From contig JBBIVJ010000018.1 in NCBI GenBank assembly GCA_037439785.1, forward strand, positions 25,555 through 89,554: 64,000 nucleotides of DNA, in the 5' to 3' direction. The notes below the pieces were generated by a model. That model ran no database searches. It was not told where the DNA came from and was given only the letters and a program-made list of their open reading frames with translations. How positions within the stretch are numbered: the stretch's first letter is position 1; each line of letters opens with the position of its first letter. This document shows, in pieces, positions 1-7,755 of the stretch. Source of the DNA: DSVZ01 sp037439785. GTDB lineage: Bacteria > Verrucomicrobiota > Verrucomicrobiia > Limisphaerales > J093. The position numbers and the translations under genes were made by a program.

Positions 1-474
1 GCAGCCGGCGTCGCTGACGTGGTCGCCGGTGATCCAGTTGCGATAGGCATTGGCCAGGCGGCTGGAGAGGCGTTTGACCCGGGAATCCTGCCGCCGGAGG
101 CGGATGCCGGTCACGCAGGCCACGCCGGGGGTCAGGGCCGTCAGCAGCGCCGGCAGGTCGGCCGGGTCGTTCTGGCCGTCGGCGTCCAGGGTGGCGATGA
201 CCTCGCCGCGCGCGCGCGCGCAGCCGGAGGCGTAGGCGGCGCTCTGACCGAAGTTGCGGCGATGCCGGAGCAGGCGCAGTTCGGGGTGCCGCGTGCGCAG
301 CCCCGCCAGTACCGCCGCGCTGCCGTCGGTGCTCCCGTCGTCCACCGCCAGGATTTCAAACGTGCGGCCGGTGGCACGCAGCGTGGCGGCGATTTCCTCG
401 ACGAGGCCGGGAAGGTTGTCCGCCTCGTTGAAGACCGGCAGCACCACGCTGACCTGCGGGGGGGAAGGGTGCAT
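1..474 (-). CDS. Glycosyltransferase family 2 (dolichyl-phosphate-mannose-synthase type), cut by the window edge
   Basis: The 158 visible codons start at ATG 474 and run off the left edge, so the C-terminus is missing. The protein opens with QVSVVLPVFNEADNLPG, then has the GT2 signatures VDDGSTDGS and ATLDADGQNDP, whose aspartates bind the nucleotide-sugar diphosphate through a metal. The RRNFGQSAAYASG segment is typical of the polyprenyl-phosphate mannosyl/glucosyl-transferase branch (DPM1/ArnC/GtrB). The likely role is transfer of a sugar to a lipid carrier or acceptor at the membrane. Any C-terminal membrane segments lie outside the window. It follows sucC on the same strand after an 87-bp gap that holds a hairpin. 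The family is clear; the substrate is unknown. Confidence 0.88.
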   Translation of the reverse strand, partial: MHPSPPQVSVVLPVFNEADNLPGLVEEIAATLRATGRTFEILAVDDGSTDGSAAVLAGLRTRHPELRLLRHRRNFGQSAAYASGCARARGEVIATLDADGQNDPADLPALLTALTPGVACVTGIRLRRQDSRVKRLSSRLANAYRNWITGDHVSDAGC

Positions 475-494
475 CAACCGTGGCAGTGTCACCG

Positions 495-533
495 CGGGCG
501 GGCGGCCCGGGCAAGCGCAAGTCCGCCCGCCCG
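495..533 (-). terminator. GC hairpin between sucC and the glycosyltransferase gene
   Basis: A perfect 11-bp inverted repeat (495-505 with 523-533, CGGGCGGGCGG arms) encloses a 17-nt loop, 29 nt after the sucC stop. No T-run follows in the minus direction, so it is either a weak or factor-dependent terminator or an RNA-stabilising hairpin. Confidence 0.35.
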
Positions 534-561
534 TCACGGCTCCCGGTCGCAGCGGCCGGAC

Positions 562-1767
562 TCAACTGCGCGCCGCCCGGACGACCTTCTGCGCGGCGTC
601 GGCCATCGAGTCGGCGGGGATGACCGCCAGCCCGGAGGCGGTGAGGGTCTGGCGGGCGGCGGCGACGTTATTGCCCTCCAGCCGCACCACCAGCGGGAGG
701 GTCAGGTGCGTTTCCCGGACCGCCGCCACCAGGCCCCGGGCGATGACGTCGCAGTCCATGATGCCGCCGAAGATGTTGACGAGGATGGCGCGGACGGCGG
801 GGTCCTTCATGATGATGCGGAAGGCGGCGGTGACCTGTTCGACGCTGGCGCCACCGCCCACGTCCAGGAAGTTGGCCGGCTCGCCGCCGTGATGCTGGAT
901 GATGTCCATGGTGGCCATGGCCAGGCCGGCACCGTTGACCAGGCAGGCGATGGAGCCGTCGAGCTTGATGTAGGTGAGGCCGTGCTGGCCGGCCTCGACC
1001 TCGAGGGGGGACTCCTCGTCCAGGTCCCGCCACGCCCGCAGCTCGGGGTGGCGGAACAGGCCGTTGTCGTCCAGGCTGATCTTGGCATCCAGGGCCAGCA
1101 AGGTGGGCTGGCCGTCCGGGCCTTCGACCACGCCCAGGGGGTTGATTTCGACCAGCGAGGCGTCGCACTCCCACCAGGTGCGGAAGGCGCCCTGGAAAAG
1201 GCGGGCGGCCGCCCCCAGCAGCGGGCCGCGCAACTCCAGCGCCGCCGCCAGTTTGCGGGCCTGGAACGGCATCAACCCCAGGGCCGGGTCCACCGGCTCG
1301 CGCACGATCTGCTCCGGCGTGCGCGCGGCCACCTCCTCGATGTCCATGCCGCCGGCGGCGCTGACCATGACCACCGGCCGGCCCGCCGCCCGGTCCAGCA
1401 GCACCGCGCAGTACAGCTCGCGCTGGATGCGGGCGCCGGCCTCGATCAGGAGCCGCCGCACCCGCCGCCCCGTCGGCCCGGTCTGGCGGGTGACCAGCGT
1501 CTGGCCGAGCATCACCGTGGCCCGCGCCCGAACCTCCTCCGCGCTGGCGCAGACGTGCACGCCGCCCTGCAGGCCGCTGGTGAAGGTGCCCTTGCCACGT
1601 CCGCCGGCGTGGATCTGGGATTTGACCACCACCCGCGGGTGGCCGGCCGCCAGGAGTTTCTCGGCGGCAGCGCCGGCTTCTTCCGGCGTGAAGGCCGGGC
1701 CGCCGGGCGGGACGGCCACGCCGTGGCGGGCGAGGAGTTCCTTGGCCTGATGTTCGTGCAGATTCAT
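562..1767 (-). CDS. sucC: Succinyl-CoA synthetase (succinate-CoA ligase) beta subunit
   Basis: SucC pairs with SucD to interconvert succinyl-CoA and succinate with nucleotide phosphorylation in the TCA cycle. The protein starts MNLHEHQAKELLARHGV and has the ATP-grasp lysine region VVVKSQIHAGGRGKG. It also has CDASLVEINPLGV (metal-binding N and D) and the C-terminal CoA-ligase half with FLDVGGGAS and NIFGGIMDCDVIA. At 401 residues it is close to the usual 385-400. The longer in-frame start at 1812 is unlikely because it would sit directly on the preceding terminator T-run; 1767 gives the canonical N-terminus. sucD normally follows directly; here the next gene is an unrelated glycosyltransferase, so sucD must be elsewhere. 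Confidence 0.95.
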   Translation of the reverse strand: MNLHEHQAKELLARHGVAVPPGGPAFTPEEAGAAAEKLLAAGHPRVVVKSQIHAGGRGKGTFTSGLQGGVHVCASAEEVRARATVMLGQTLVTRQTGPTGRRVRRLLIEAGARIQRELYCAVLLDRAAGRPVVMVSAAGGMDIEEVAARTPEQIVREPVDPALGLMPFQARKLAAALELRGPLLGAAARLFQGAFRTWWECDASLVEINPLGVVEGPDGQPTLLALDAKISLDDNGLFRHPELRAWRDLDEESPLEVEAGQHGLTYIKLDGSIACLVNGAGLAMATMDIIQHHGGEPANFLDVGGGASVEQVTAAFRIIMKDPAVRAILVNIFGGIMDCDVIARGLVAAVRETHLTLPLVVRLEGNNVAAARQTLTASGLAVIPADSMADAAQKVVRAARS

Positions 1768-1817
1768 GGACGCAAAGGCCGGCATGTTGGCGGGGCGGAC
1801 CTGCCGCTTCAACGTTC

Positions 1818-1887
1818 AAAAAAACCGGGGCAGGGCGGGCCACCCCTCCCCGGCCCCCGCGGCCCGGCCGGCCCCGGCCGCGGGGGC
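1818..1887 (-). terminator. Tandem hairpins with T7 run after the DUF900 gene
   Basis: Immediately after the upstream stop codon is a perfect 12-bp inverted repeat (1876-1887 with 1853-1864, GGCCGCGGGGGC arms). It is followed by a second CCGGGG...CCCCGG stem (1853-1825) and seven consecutive T on the minus strand (1824-1818). This is a good intrinsic terminator that separates the lipoprotein gene from sucC. Confidence 0.7.
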
Positions 1888-3189
1888 TCAGCGGGCCGGC
1901 GGCAGCAGGTAGTCGTCGGTAATTTTCCAAAACACGCCGGCCTCGCGCCGGAGGGGGCGGCAGGCCTCGTCGCCGGCGTCGCAGTTTTCGCGCAGCAACT
2001 GGAGCAGGTCGGAGCTGACGGCGGGGTTGCGGTGAAAATACCCGTGGCCGAGGAGGTCCACACGCACGCGGGCGTCCACGACGTCCACCCGGCGGGCCTC
2101 GCGCATCTGGCGTTTTTGTTCTTCAGTGAAGTCCTGCGGGCGCAACTGGCCCAGGCGGCGCACGCCCTCGAACAGCCAGTTGGCCAGGGTTACCGCCCGG
2201 TCCTTCTCGCAGACGTACACGGTGAACCGGCGCACGGCCCAGGGGACCTGCTCGGCGCCCAGACGCTGACCGGCCACTTCAAAGTCCAGGTCCGGGGCCA
2301 GGAGCACGAGGTTTTCGAGCTTGGGCAGCCGCACCGGCGTGCGCGCGGGACCGCGCCGCTCGATCAACAACTCCCGCACCGCGCTGGTAACCACGTCCGT
2401 CCCGCGGCTGTGGGCGACCAGGTGGATTTTTTCGACCTCGGCGCAGTCCAGCAGCGCCCGCAGGGCCAGCTTGAGATGCCCCACGGTGAACTCGCCGGAC
2501 TCGCGGTCGTAGGTGTAACCGCGCAGGCCGCCCCGGCCCGCCGGCCAGGTGTACAACACCGGCACGCCCTGGCGGGGCAGGAAGTGCCAGAGCTGGGCCG
2601 CCACGCCGGCCGCCCAGTTGAAGTCGTTGTTGAAACCGTGCACAAAGACGAACACCTCCCGGCGCGGGCTTGCAGCCAGCCGCCGCCGCACCTCGGCTTG
2701 AAATGCCCGGGTTGCCCGTTCCTGACGGGCGGCCGGGCCGGCCTGCGGAGCGGGACCGGTGGGGGTGACCTCCAGCTCGGGCGCGGCCGGCCAGCGGCCC
2801 AGCTCCTGCACCCAGGCCACGCGCACGGGGACCGGCCGGGAGCGCGGGGCGCGGAGGCTTTCGCGGACCAGGGTCTGCCAGTCCAGCCCCCGGCCCAGCT
2901 CGACCTGGCAGGAGCCCCAGGCCAGCTCCTGCGAGCGGCGGTGCGTGTAGGCGGGTCGGCCGGCCGGGGGGCGTTCGAGGCGGCGGTCGGTGAGGTAGAG
3001 CAGGTCCACCCGGTTGGTGCGCAGGGACGGCGGCACCTGCTCGAACGGGTTGTCGGGCCGGTCGCGGTACACGTTTGGTGTGGGCATCAACCGCGGGCCG
3101 GCACAGCCGCTCCACAACCCCGCGGCGAGGAGGCCCACCGCCCACGCCCGGCCCGCCCCGGGCAACGGCCGCGCACACCGGTGTTTCAT
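1888..3189 (-). CDS. DUF900-type alpha/beta hydrolase lipoprotein
   Basis: This 433-residue protein has an N-terminal signal with a lipobox (LWSGC, Cys29), so it should be a lipoprotein facing the periplasm or outer membrane. The hydrolase core shows EVFVFVHGFNNDF (about residues 178-190, oxyanion region) and HLVAHSRGTDVV with nucleophile Ser261 in a G/A-x-S-x-G-like elbow. APDLDFEV could supply the acid and GHGYFHRNP the histidine. Together these match the DUF900/COG4782 group of esterase-like hydrolases, whose physiological substrates are mostly unknown. It stands alone, diverging from the amidohydrolase gene at 3360 and closed by a terminator. The fold call is firm; the substrate is not predicted. 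Confidence 0.85.
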   Translation of the reverse strand: MKHRCARPLPGAGRAWAVGLLAAGLWSGCAGPRLMPTPNVYRDRPDNPFEQVPPSLRTNRVDLLYLTDRRLERPPAGRPAYTHRRSQELAWGSCQVELGRGLDWQTLVRESLRAPRSRPVPVRVAWVQELGRWPAAPELEVTPTGPAPQAGPAARQERATRAFQAEVRRRLAASPRREVFVFVHGFNNDFNWAAGVAAQLWHFLPRQGVPVLYTWPAGRGGLRGYTYDRESGEFTVGHLKLALRALLDCAEVEKIHLVAHSRGTDVVTSAVRELLIERRGPARTPVRLPKLENLVLLAPDLDFEVAGQRLGAEQVPWAVRRFTVYVCEKDRAVTLANWLFEGVRRLGQLRPQDFTEEQKRQMREARRVDVVDARVRVDLLGHGYFHRNPAVSSDLLQLLRENCDAGDEACRPLRREAGVFWKITDDYLLPPAR

Positions 3190-3228
3190 GCCCGCAGCCT
3201 GCGGGCGCGTCGTCGGGCCGACAAGTTT

Positions 3229-3257
3229 TTCGGAGTTTCGGAGTTTCGGAGTTTCGG
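3229..3257. repeat. 8-bp tandem repeat TTCGGAGT, about 3.6 copies
   Basis: Three full copies of TTCGGAGT plus a partial one lie in the 170-bp divergent intergenic region between the DUF900 and amidohydrolase genes, upstream of the putative promoter. No gene is encoded here. The array is AT-richer than its surroundings. Confidence 0.8.
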
Positions 3258-3295
3258 CCTGTTGGCAGCGGGGGGCCCCGCGGGCGGCTTGTGGC

Positions 3296-3325
3296 TTGGC
3301 GAACGGCGGGGGTGGGTGCTACAAC
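3296..3325 (+). promoter_or_regulatory. Putative sigma70-type promoter for the amidohydrolase gene
   Basis: TTGGCG (3296-3301), an 18-bp spacer and TACAAC (3320-3325) lie 34 nt before the ATG at 3360. Both boxes resemble the consensus only moderately. Confidence 0.4.
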
Positions 3326-3359
3326 CCGCCTCTTTGAACGCGTCCAAGCGCCGCACAGC

Positions 3360-4220
3360 ATGATTGTCATCACCGACGAACGGTGCACGGCCTACCACCT
3401 GCCGGGGCACCCGGAGCGCCCCGCGCGGATCACCCGTACCCTCGAGCGGCTGCGCGCGCAGACGCGCCTGCCCCTGCGCTGGGAAACGCCCGGCCCGGTC
3501 CGAGAGGCGCAACTGCTCCGCTGCCACTCGGCGCGGCACCTCGCCCGCCTCGAACTGGCGGTGGACTTTGACGCGGACACGCCGGCCTACCCGGACATTC
3601 GCGCCCATGCCGAACGCAGCGCCGGCGCGGCGTTGCAGGCCATGGAGCGGGCGCTGGAGGGGCAGCGGGCCTTCAGCCTGATGCGCCCCCCGGGCCACCA
3701 CGCCACCCGTGAGCGGGCGATGGGATTCTGCTACCTGAACTCGGTGGCCATCGCGATCCGGGAGGCCCTGGCGCGGGGCCGGACGCGCGTGGCGGTGTTC
3801 GACTTCGACGTCCACCACGGCAACGGCACCGAGGACATCCTGCTCGGGCTGCCGGAGTGCGCCTTTTTTTCCGTGCACCAATACCCGGCCTATCCGGGGA
3901 CCGGCGAGAGTTCCCGCCAGAACGCCCGCAACTATCCGGTGCCGCCGGGGGCGCCCCGTGCCGACTACCGCGCGGCGCTGGCGCAGGCGCTGGAGGACCT
4001 GCAGGCCTACGAGCCGACGCTGGTCGGGGTGTCGGCCGGCTTTGATGCTTTTCGCGAGGACTCGTTGAGCGACGCGGCGCTCGAGGAGGAGGATTTCGCG
4101 TGGTTGGGGGAGGCGTTTCGGAAACTGGGCGTGCCGGTGTTCAGTGTGCTGGAAGGCGGTTACAGCAGCCGGTTGCCCGACCTGGTGCTGGCGTACCTGA
4201 CCGGTTGGGAGGGTGGATGA
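3360..4220 (+). CDS. Histone-deacetylase-family amidohydrolase (AcuC/acetylpolyamine-amidohydrolase type)
   Basis: This 286-residue zinc hydrolase would remove acyl groups from amines, such as acetyl-lysine or acetylpolyamines, in the cytoplasm. The class motifs are in order: HPERPARI near the N-terminus, RPPGHHA (active-site His113/His114), DFDVHHGNGT (Zn ligands Asp150 and His152), VSAGFDA (Zn ligand Asp229) and LEGGY (catalytic-type Tyr268). All key residues are present, so it should be active. The ATG at 3360 is chosen because homologues begin just before the DERCTAYHLPGHPERP block. It has its own putative promoter, and hisG follows 148 nt downstream. Whether the substrate is a protein or a small molecule cannot be told. 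Confidence 0.93.
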   Translation: MIVITDERCTAYHLPGHPERPARITRTLERLRAQTRLPLRWETPGPVREAQLLRCHSARHLARLELAVDFDADTPAYPDIRAHAERSAGAALQAMERALEGQRAFSLMRPPGHHATRERAMGFCYLNSVAIAIREALARGRTRVAVFDFDVHHGNGTEDILLGLPECAFFSVHQYPAYPGTGESSRQNARNYPVPPGAPRADYRAALAQALEDLQAYEPTLVGVSAGFDAFREDSLSDAALEEEDFAWLGEAFRKLGVPVFSVLEGGYSSRLPDLVLAYLTGWEGG

Positions 4221-4368
4221 ACCGCGCCCGCTCCCTGACCCGGCCGGGCGTGGTGCAGAACAAACTTGCGCCGGAGACGCGTTTTTGGAGCATCCTGCGC
4301 CTTCCGGCCCCTGCCGGCCGGTGCCGCCGGCCCGGCGCGGGGGAGGATCGGACCAGTCCTTGCATCGC

Positions 4369-5268
4369 ATGAAGAAGACCGCCTCGAGCACGAGCAAGCC
4401 GGTACTGCGCCTGGGCCTGCCCAAGGGCAGCCTGCAGGAGGCCACCCTGGAAAAGATGGCCCGGGCCGGCTTCCACATCCATCTCAGCAGTCGCTCCTAC
4501 ATCCCGTACGTGGACGACGAGGAGCTGGACATCCGCCTCATTCGCGCCCAGGAGATCAGCCGCTACGTCGAGCACGGCTACCTGGATGCCGGCATCACCG
4601 GCCACGATTGGATCGTCGAGAACGGCTCCAAAGTGCACGAGGTGGGGGAATTTCTGTTCAGCAAGGCCACCCGCCAGCCCACCCGCTGGGTGCTCTGCGT
4701 GCCGGAGGACTCGCCGGTCAGGTCCGTGCGCGACCTCGAAGGCAAACGCATCGCCACCGAGGTCGTCCAGATCACCCGCCGCTACCTCCGCCGCCACAAG
4801 GTCCGGGCGCAGGTCGAGTTCTCCTGGGGCGCCACCGAGGTCAAGGCCCACGAGCTGGTGGACGCCATTGTCGAGGTTACCGAGACCGGCGCCTCCCTCC
4901 GCGCGAACAAGCTGCGGATCGTGGACACGCTGCTGGTCTCCACGCCCCGGCTGGTGGCCCATCACAACGCCTGGCGCGACCCCTGGAAACGGGGCAAGAT
5001 CGAGCGGCTGGCCCTGCTGCTGCGCGGCGCCATCGAGGCCGAGGCCAAGGTGGGGCTGAAGATGAACGTCCCCGAGGCGCGCCTGCCCGGCCTGCTCGAG
5101 GCCCTGCCCGCCCTCCGCAACCCCACCATCTCCCGCCTCAGCCAGCCGGATTGGGTGGCGGTCGAGACCGTCATTGACGAGCACGTCGTCCGCGACCTCA
5201 TCCCCCGCCTCAAGGCCTCCGGCGCAGAAGGAATCATTGAGTACCCGTTGAACAAGGTGGTATATTGA
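4369..5268 (+). CDS. hisG: ATP phosphoribosyltransferase, long form (first step of histidine synthesis)
   Basis: HisG joins ATP and PRPP to make phosphoribosyl-ATP, the committed step of histidine synthesis. The 299-residue length and the C-terminal part (KVGLKMNVPE... to PLNKVVY) indicate the long, single-subunit-type form with an ACT-like histidine-feedback domain. The catalytic half starts LRLGLPKGSLQEATLEKM and includes YLDAGITGHDW and IVEVTETGASLRANKLRIVD, the PRPP-binding loop region. ATG 4369 gives the conserved start; an in-frame ORF extends upstream to 4213 but overlaps the previous gene and has no conserved content. No other his gene is in the window. Confidence 0.95.
   Translation: MKKTASSTSKPVLRLGLPKGSLQEATLEKMARAGFHIHLSSRSYIPYVDDEELDIRLIRAQEISRYVEHGYLDAGITGHDWIVENGSKVHEVGEFLFSKATRQPTRWVLCVPEDSPVRSVRDLEGKRIATEVVQITRRYLRRHKVRAQVEFSWGATEVKAHELVDAIVEVTETGASLRANKLRIVDTLLVSTPRLVAHHNAWRDPWKRGKIERLALLLRGAIEAEAKVGLKMNVPEARLPGLLEALPALRNPTISRLSQPDWVAVETVIDEHVVRDLIPRLKASGAEGIIEYPLNKVVY
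5237..5266 (+). promoter_or_regulatory. Putative promoter inside the 3' end of hisG, for the small basic protein
   Basis: TTGAGT (5237-5242), an 18-bp spacer and TATATT (5261-5266) overlap the last hisG codons and stop, 17 nt before the ATG of the 33-codon gene. An AT-rich hexamer stands out in this GC-rich DNA. Confidence 0.45.
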
Positions 5269-5283
5269 AGCTCGCGAACACGT

Positions 5284-5385
5284 ATGGGTTCCCTGAAAAA
5301 ACGTCGCAAGGCGAAGATCAACAAACACAAACGGCGCAAGAAGCTTCGTCAGCACCGCCACAAGAAGCGCACCTGGCAAAAGTGA
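5284..5385 (+). CDS. 33-residue basic protein, COX24/AURKAIP1 C-terminal type (ribosome-associated candidate)
   Basis: The ORF encodes 33 residues beginning MGSLKKRRKAKINKHKRRKK and ending RTWQK. More than half of it is Lys, Arg or His, and it has a single Trp. The SLKKRRKAKINKHKRRKK core matches the COX24_C/AURKAIP1 motif seen in the mitochondrial small-subunit protein mS38 and in short bacterial proteins. Those are known or suspected ribosomal components that bind rRNA. The gene lies 15 nt after hisG and has a TATATT-bearing promoter candidate. It is too short for standard gene callers and easily missed. Identification is by motif only. Confidence 0.8.
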   Translation: MGSLKKRRKAKINKHKRRKKLRQHRHKKRTWQK

Positions 5386-5482
5386 CGCGCTCGGAGTGGT
5401 GACGGGAGGTTCCTCCGGCCGGACCTACCGGCCCGGCGCGGTCCCGGCCCCCCTCCCGGGTCCCATCCGGTTCGCCTCGCGC

Positions 5483-7165
5483 ATGAACCTCCGCTGCTGG
5501 CTCGCCGTCGTCCTGGGGGCCGCGCTCGCGGTGGGATGCTCGGCGCGGCACTCCCCGGCGCCCTCCCCGCCGACCGCGCGGACCCGGGCCGCCAGCCCCG
5601 AACTGGACCGGCGCGTCGAGGCCGCCGCCCGCTACGCGGCCGGCGTCGTGCACGACCTGCGGGGGGAACCGGCCGAGGCCGAAGCCAGCTTCCGGAGCAC
5701 CCTCCGGGCCGACCCCGCCTTCGAGGCCCTCGCCCTGGATCTGGCCCAGCGCCACCTGCGGGGACGCCGCCCGGACGCAGCGATCGAGGTGCTCGGCGAG
5801 GCGGCGCGCCAGCCGCATGCCTCAGCCCAGGTCTTCGGCTGGCTGGGGACCGCCCACGCCCAAACCACCAACCTCGCCGCGGCGGTCACCGCCTTCCGCG
5901 AGGCCATCCGCCGCGCGCCGGACTCGTTTCTGGGCTACCACGGGCTGGCCATGCTCCATCTGAACCACCGCCAGACCAACGCGGCCCTGGCGGTGCTGGA
6001 TGAGGCGGCGGCGCGCGCGTCCGCCTCCGCCCCCCTGCTGGTGGACCTGGCCGGCTTCCACGTCGCGGCCGGTCGCCTGCGGCTGTTGCCCGCCGAGGTG
6101 GTCAAGCCCCGTGCGCTGGCCCTCCTGGATCGGGCCGCGCGGCTGAACCCCGAGGACCCGGCGGTGCGCGAGCGCATGGCCGAGGCCTACCGCGCCCTGG
6201 GTGAAGTCCGCCAGGCCACCGCCCTGTACGAGCAGTTGCTCCGGGATCACCCCCCGGAAGACCGCCGCCAACGGCTCCTGCTCCGCGAACAGCTTTTCCA
6301 GCTCTACGTGCGCGCCGGCGAAACCGCCCACGCCCGCGCCCAGCTCGAGGCCCTCATCCAGGACGACCCCGCCAACCCCCGCGTCCATGCCCTGCTGGGC
6401 GCCCTGGCGCTCGAGGAAAAGCAGTTCGCCGAGGCCGAGCGCGCCTTCGACAAGGCCCTGCTGCTCGAACCGGACCTCGAACCGGTGTACTACGACCTGG
6501 TGGGCGTGAAGCTGACGCTGGGCAAGCCCGACGAGGCCTGGGAACTGCTCGAACAGGCCCGGCGCCGCTTCCGCCCCGGCTTTTTGCTCGAGTTCTACAG
6601 CGGCCTGACCCGCGCCGCCCGCCGCGAATATGCCGAGGCGGTCGAACACTACGAGGCCGCCGAACTGCTGGCCCGCGTCAGTGAACCGGCCCGGCTCAAC
6701 GACCTGTTTTACTTCCAGCTCGGCGCCGCGCGCGAGCGCGCCGGGCGCATCCCGGAAGCCGAAACCGCCCTGCGCCGGTGCCTGGAACTCAATCCCGACC
6801 ACGACGAGGCCCTCAACTATCTGGCCTACATGTGGGCCGAGCGCGGCGAAAACCTCGAAGAAGCCCGCCCCTTCATTGAACGGGCCCTCCGCCACGAACC
6901 GGACAACCCCGCCTACCTCGACACCCTGGCCTGGGTGCTCTTCAAACAAGGGCTCCACGCCGAGGCGCTGGAGGTTCAACTGAAGGCCGTCCGCCTCATG
7001 CCCAAACCCGACGCCACCCTGCTGGACCATCTGGGCGACATCTACCACGCGCTGGGGCGGGAGACGGAGGCCCGCCAGGCCTGGGAGCAGTCGCTGGGCG
7101 TTGAACCCAACCCTGCCGTCGAGCAAAAGCTGGGCGTCCGCCCCGCGGAGCCGGCCGCGCCCTGA
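5483..7165 (+). CDS. TPR-repeat lipoprotein
   Basis: This 560-residue protein has a lipoprotein signal (MNLRCWLAVVLGAALAVGC, lipidated Cys19) followed by TPR repeats through almost the whole length. Repeat hallmarks include AEAEASFRSTLRADP, AERAFDKALLLEPD, AETALRRCLELNPDHDEALNYLAYMWAE and DNPAYLDTLAWVLFKQG. The last two blocks are characteristic of large outer-membrane-anchored TPR proteins that act as scaffolds for envelope complexes. ATG 5483 is preferred over the upstream in-frame start at 5396 because it places the signal peptide at the N-terminus. The DUF2203 gene begins 7 nt after its stop, so the two are probably co-transcribed. The partner is unknown. Confidence 0.88.
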   Translation: MNLRCWLAVVLGAALAVGCSARHSPAPSPPTARTRAASPELDRRVEAAARYAAGVVHDLRGEPAEAEASFRSTLRADPAFEALALDLAQRHLRGRRPDAAIEVLGEAARQPHASAQVFGWLGTAHAQTTNLAAAVTAFREAIRRAPDSFLGYHGLAMLHLNHRQTNAALAVLDEAAARASASAPLLVDLAGFHVAAGRLRLLPAEVVKPRALALLDRAARLNPEDPAVRERMAEAYRALGEVRQATALYEQLLRDHPPEDRRQRLLLREQLFQLYVRAGETAHARAQLEALIQDDPANPRVHALLGALALEEKQFAEAERAFDKALLLEPDLEPVYYDLVGVKLTLGKPDEAWELLEQARRRFRPGFLLEFYSGLTRAARREYAEAVEHYEAAELLARVSEPARLNDLFYFQLGAARERAGRIPEAETALRRCLELNPDHDEALNYLAYMWAERGENLEEARPFIERALRHEPDNPAYLDTLAWVLFKQGLHAEALEVQLKAVRLMPKPDATLLDHLGDIYHALGRETEARQAWEQSLGVEPNPAVEQKLGVRPAEPAAP

Positions 7166-7172
7166 ACCGACC

Positions 7173-7562
7173 GTGCGCTTCACCCGCCACTACACCCGCC
7201 AGGAGGCCGACCAGTTGCTGCCGGACATCCGCCGCTGGCTCAACCGCCTGCGCCTGCTCCAGCCCGTCCTTGACCAGCACCAGCGCGTCCTCCAACCCCT
7301 CCTCCGCCAGGGGCGCGACCTGGGCGGCGAAAGCGTCCACGCCTACTTGCGCACCCTGGCGGACGCCCACCATGTGCTGGCCGAGTTCGCCCGCCGGCAA
7401 ATCCAGTTGAAAGACCTGGAGCGCGGTCTGGTGGACTTCCCTGCCATCCTGGGCGGACGCGAGGTGTTTCTCTGCTGGGAGGAGGGCGAGCCGGCGATCG
7501 AGTACTGGCACGACCTGGACGCCGGCTACGCCGGGCGCAGTCCGCTGGAGTCGGGGGACTGA
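7173..7562 (+). CDS. DUF2203 family protein
   Basis: This 129-residue protein probably starts at GTG 7173, giving VRFTRHYTRQEADQLLPDIRRWL, the usual DUF2203 opening. The middle is helical, and the C-terminal half has the family block GLVDFPAILGGREVFLCWEEG followed by IEYWHDLDAGYAGR. DUF2203 proteins are small soluble proteins of unknown function found in many phyla. It is 7 nt downstream of the TPR lipoprotein gene and likely in the same operon. The longer in-frame ATG at 7101 would overlap the TPR gene and adds no conserved sequence. Confidence 0.85.
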   Translation: MRFTRHYTRQEADQLLPDIRRWLNRLRLLQPVLDQHQRVLQPLLRQGRDLGGESVHAYLRTLADAHHVLAEFARRQIQLKDLERGLVDFPAILGGREVFLCWEEGEPAIEYWHDLDAGYAGRSPLESGD

Positions 7563-7621
7563 GGCGAGGTCGCCCTTGGCGGACGCAGCGCTGTCGTCCT
7601 TCGACCTTCGACCTCCTTGTT

Positions 7622-7672
7622 GGGGTGCAGGCGTCTCGCCTGCAAGCCCTGCCGCCGGGACGGCTGCACCAC
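7622..7672. repeat. Interspersed palindromic element, copy A
   Basis: A perfect 8-bp stem (TGCAGGCGTCTCGCCTGCA, 7626-7644, 3-nt loop) is followed by a second imperfect arm ending GCTGCACCACA. The same 19-bp palindrome recurs at 63872-63890, and a close variant occurs at 47012-47030. It sits in the 193-bp gap between two convergent genes. Confidence 0.8.
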
Positions 7673-7755
7673 ACCGAAACTCCGGCCCCGCAGCCGCCGG
7701 CGTCAGACGGCGGAGAAGAGGTCCGCCGCGTCACCGCGGCGGCTACCGCCGGCCC

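Noticed and set aside
19..3363. A 1114-codon plus-strand ORF antisense to the glycosyltransferase, sucC and DUF900 genes
   Set aside because: It spans three well-supported minus-strand genes, its translation is a low-complexity Gly/Arg/Gln/Ala mix without a known motif, and such shadows are expected at about 70% GC.
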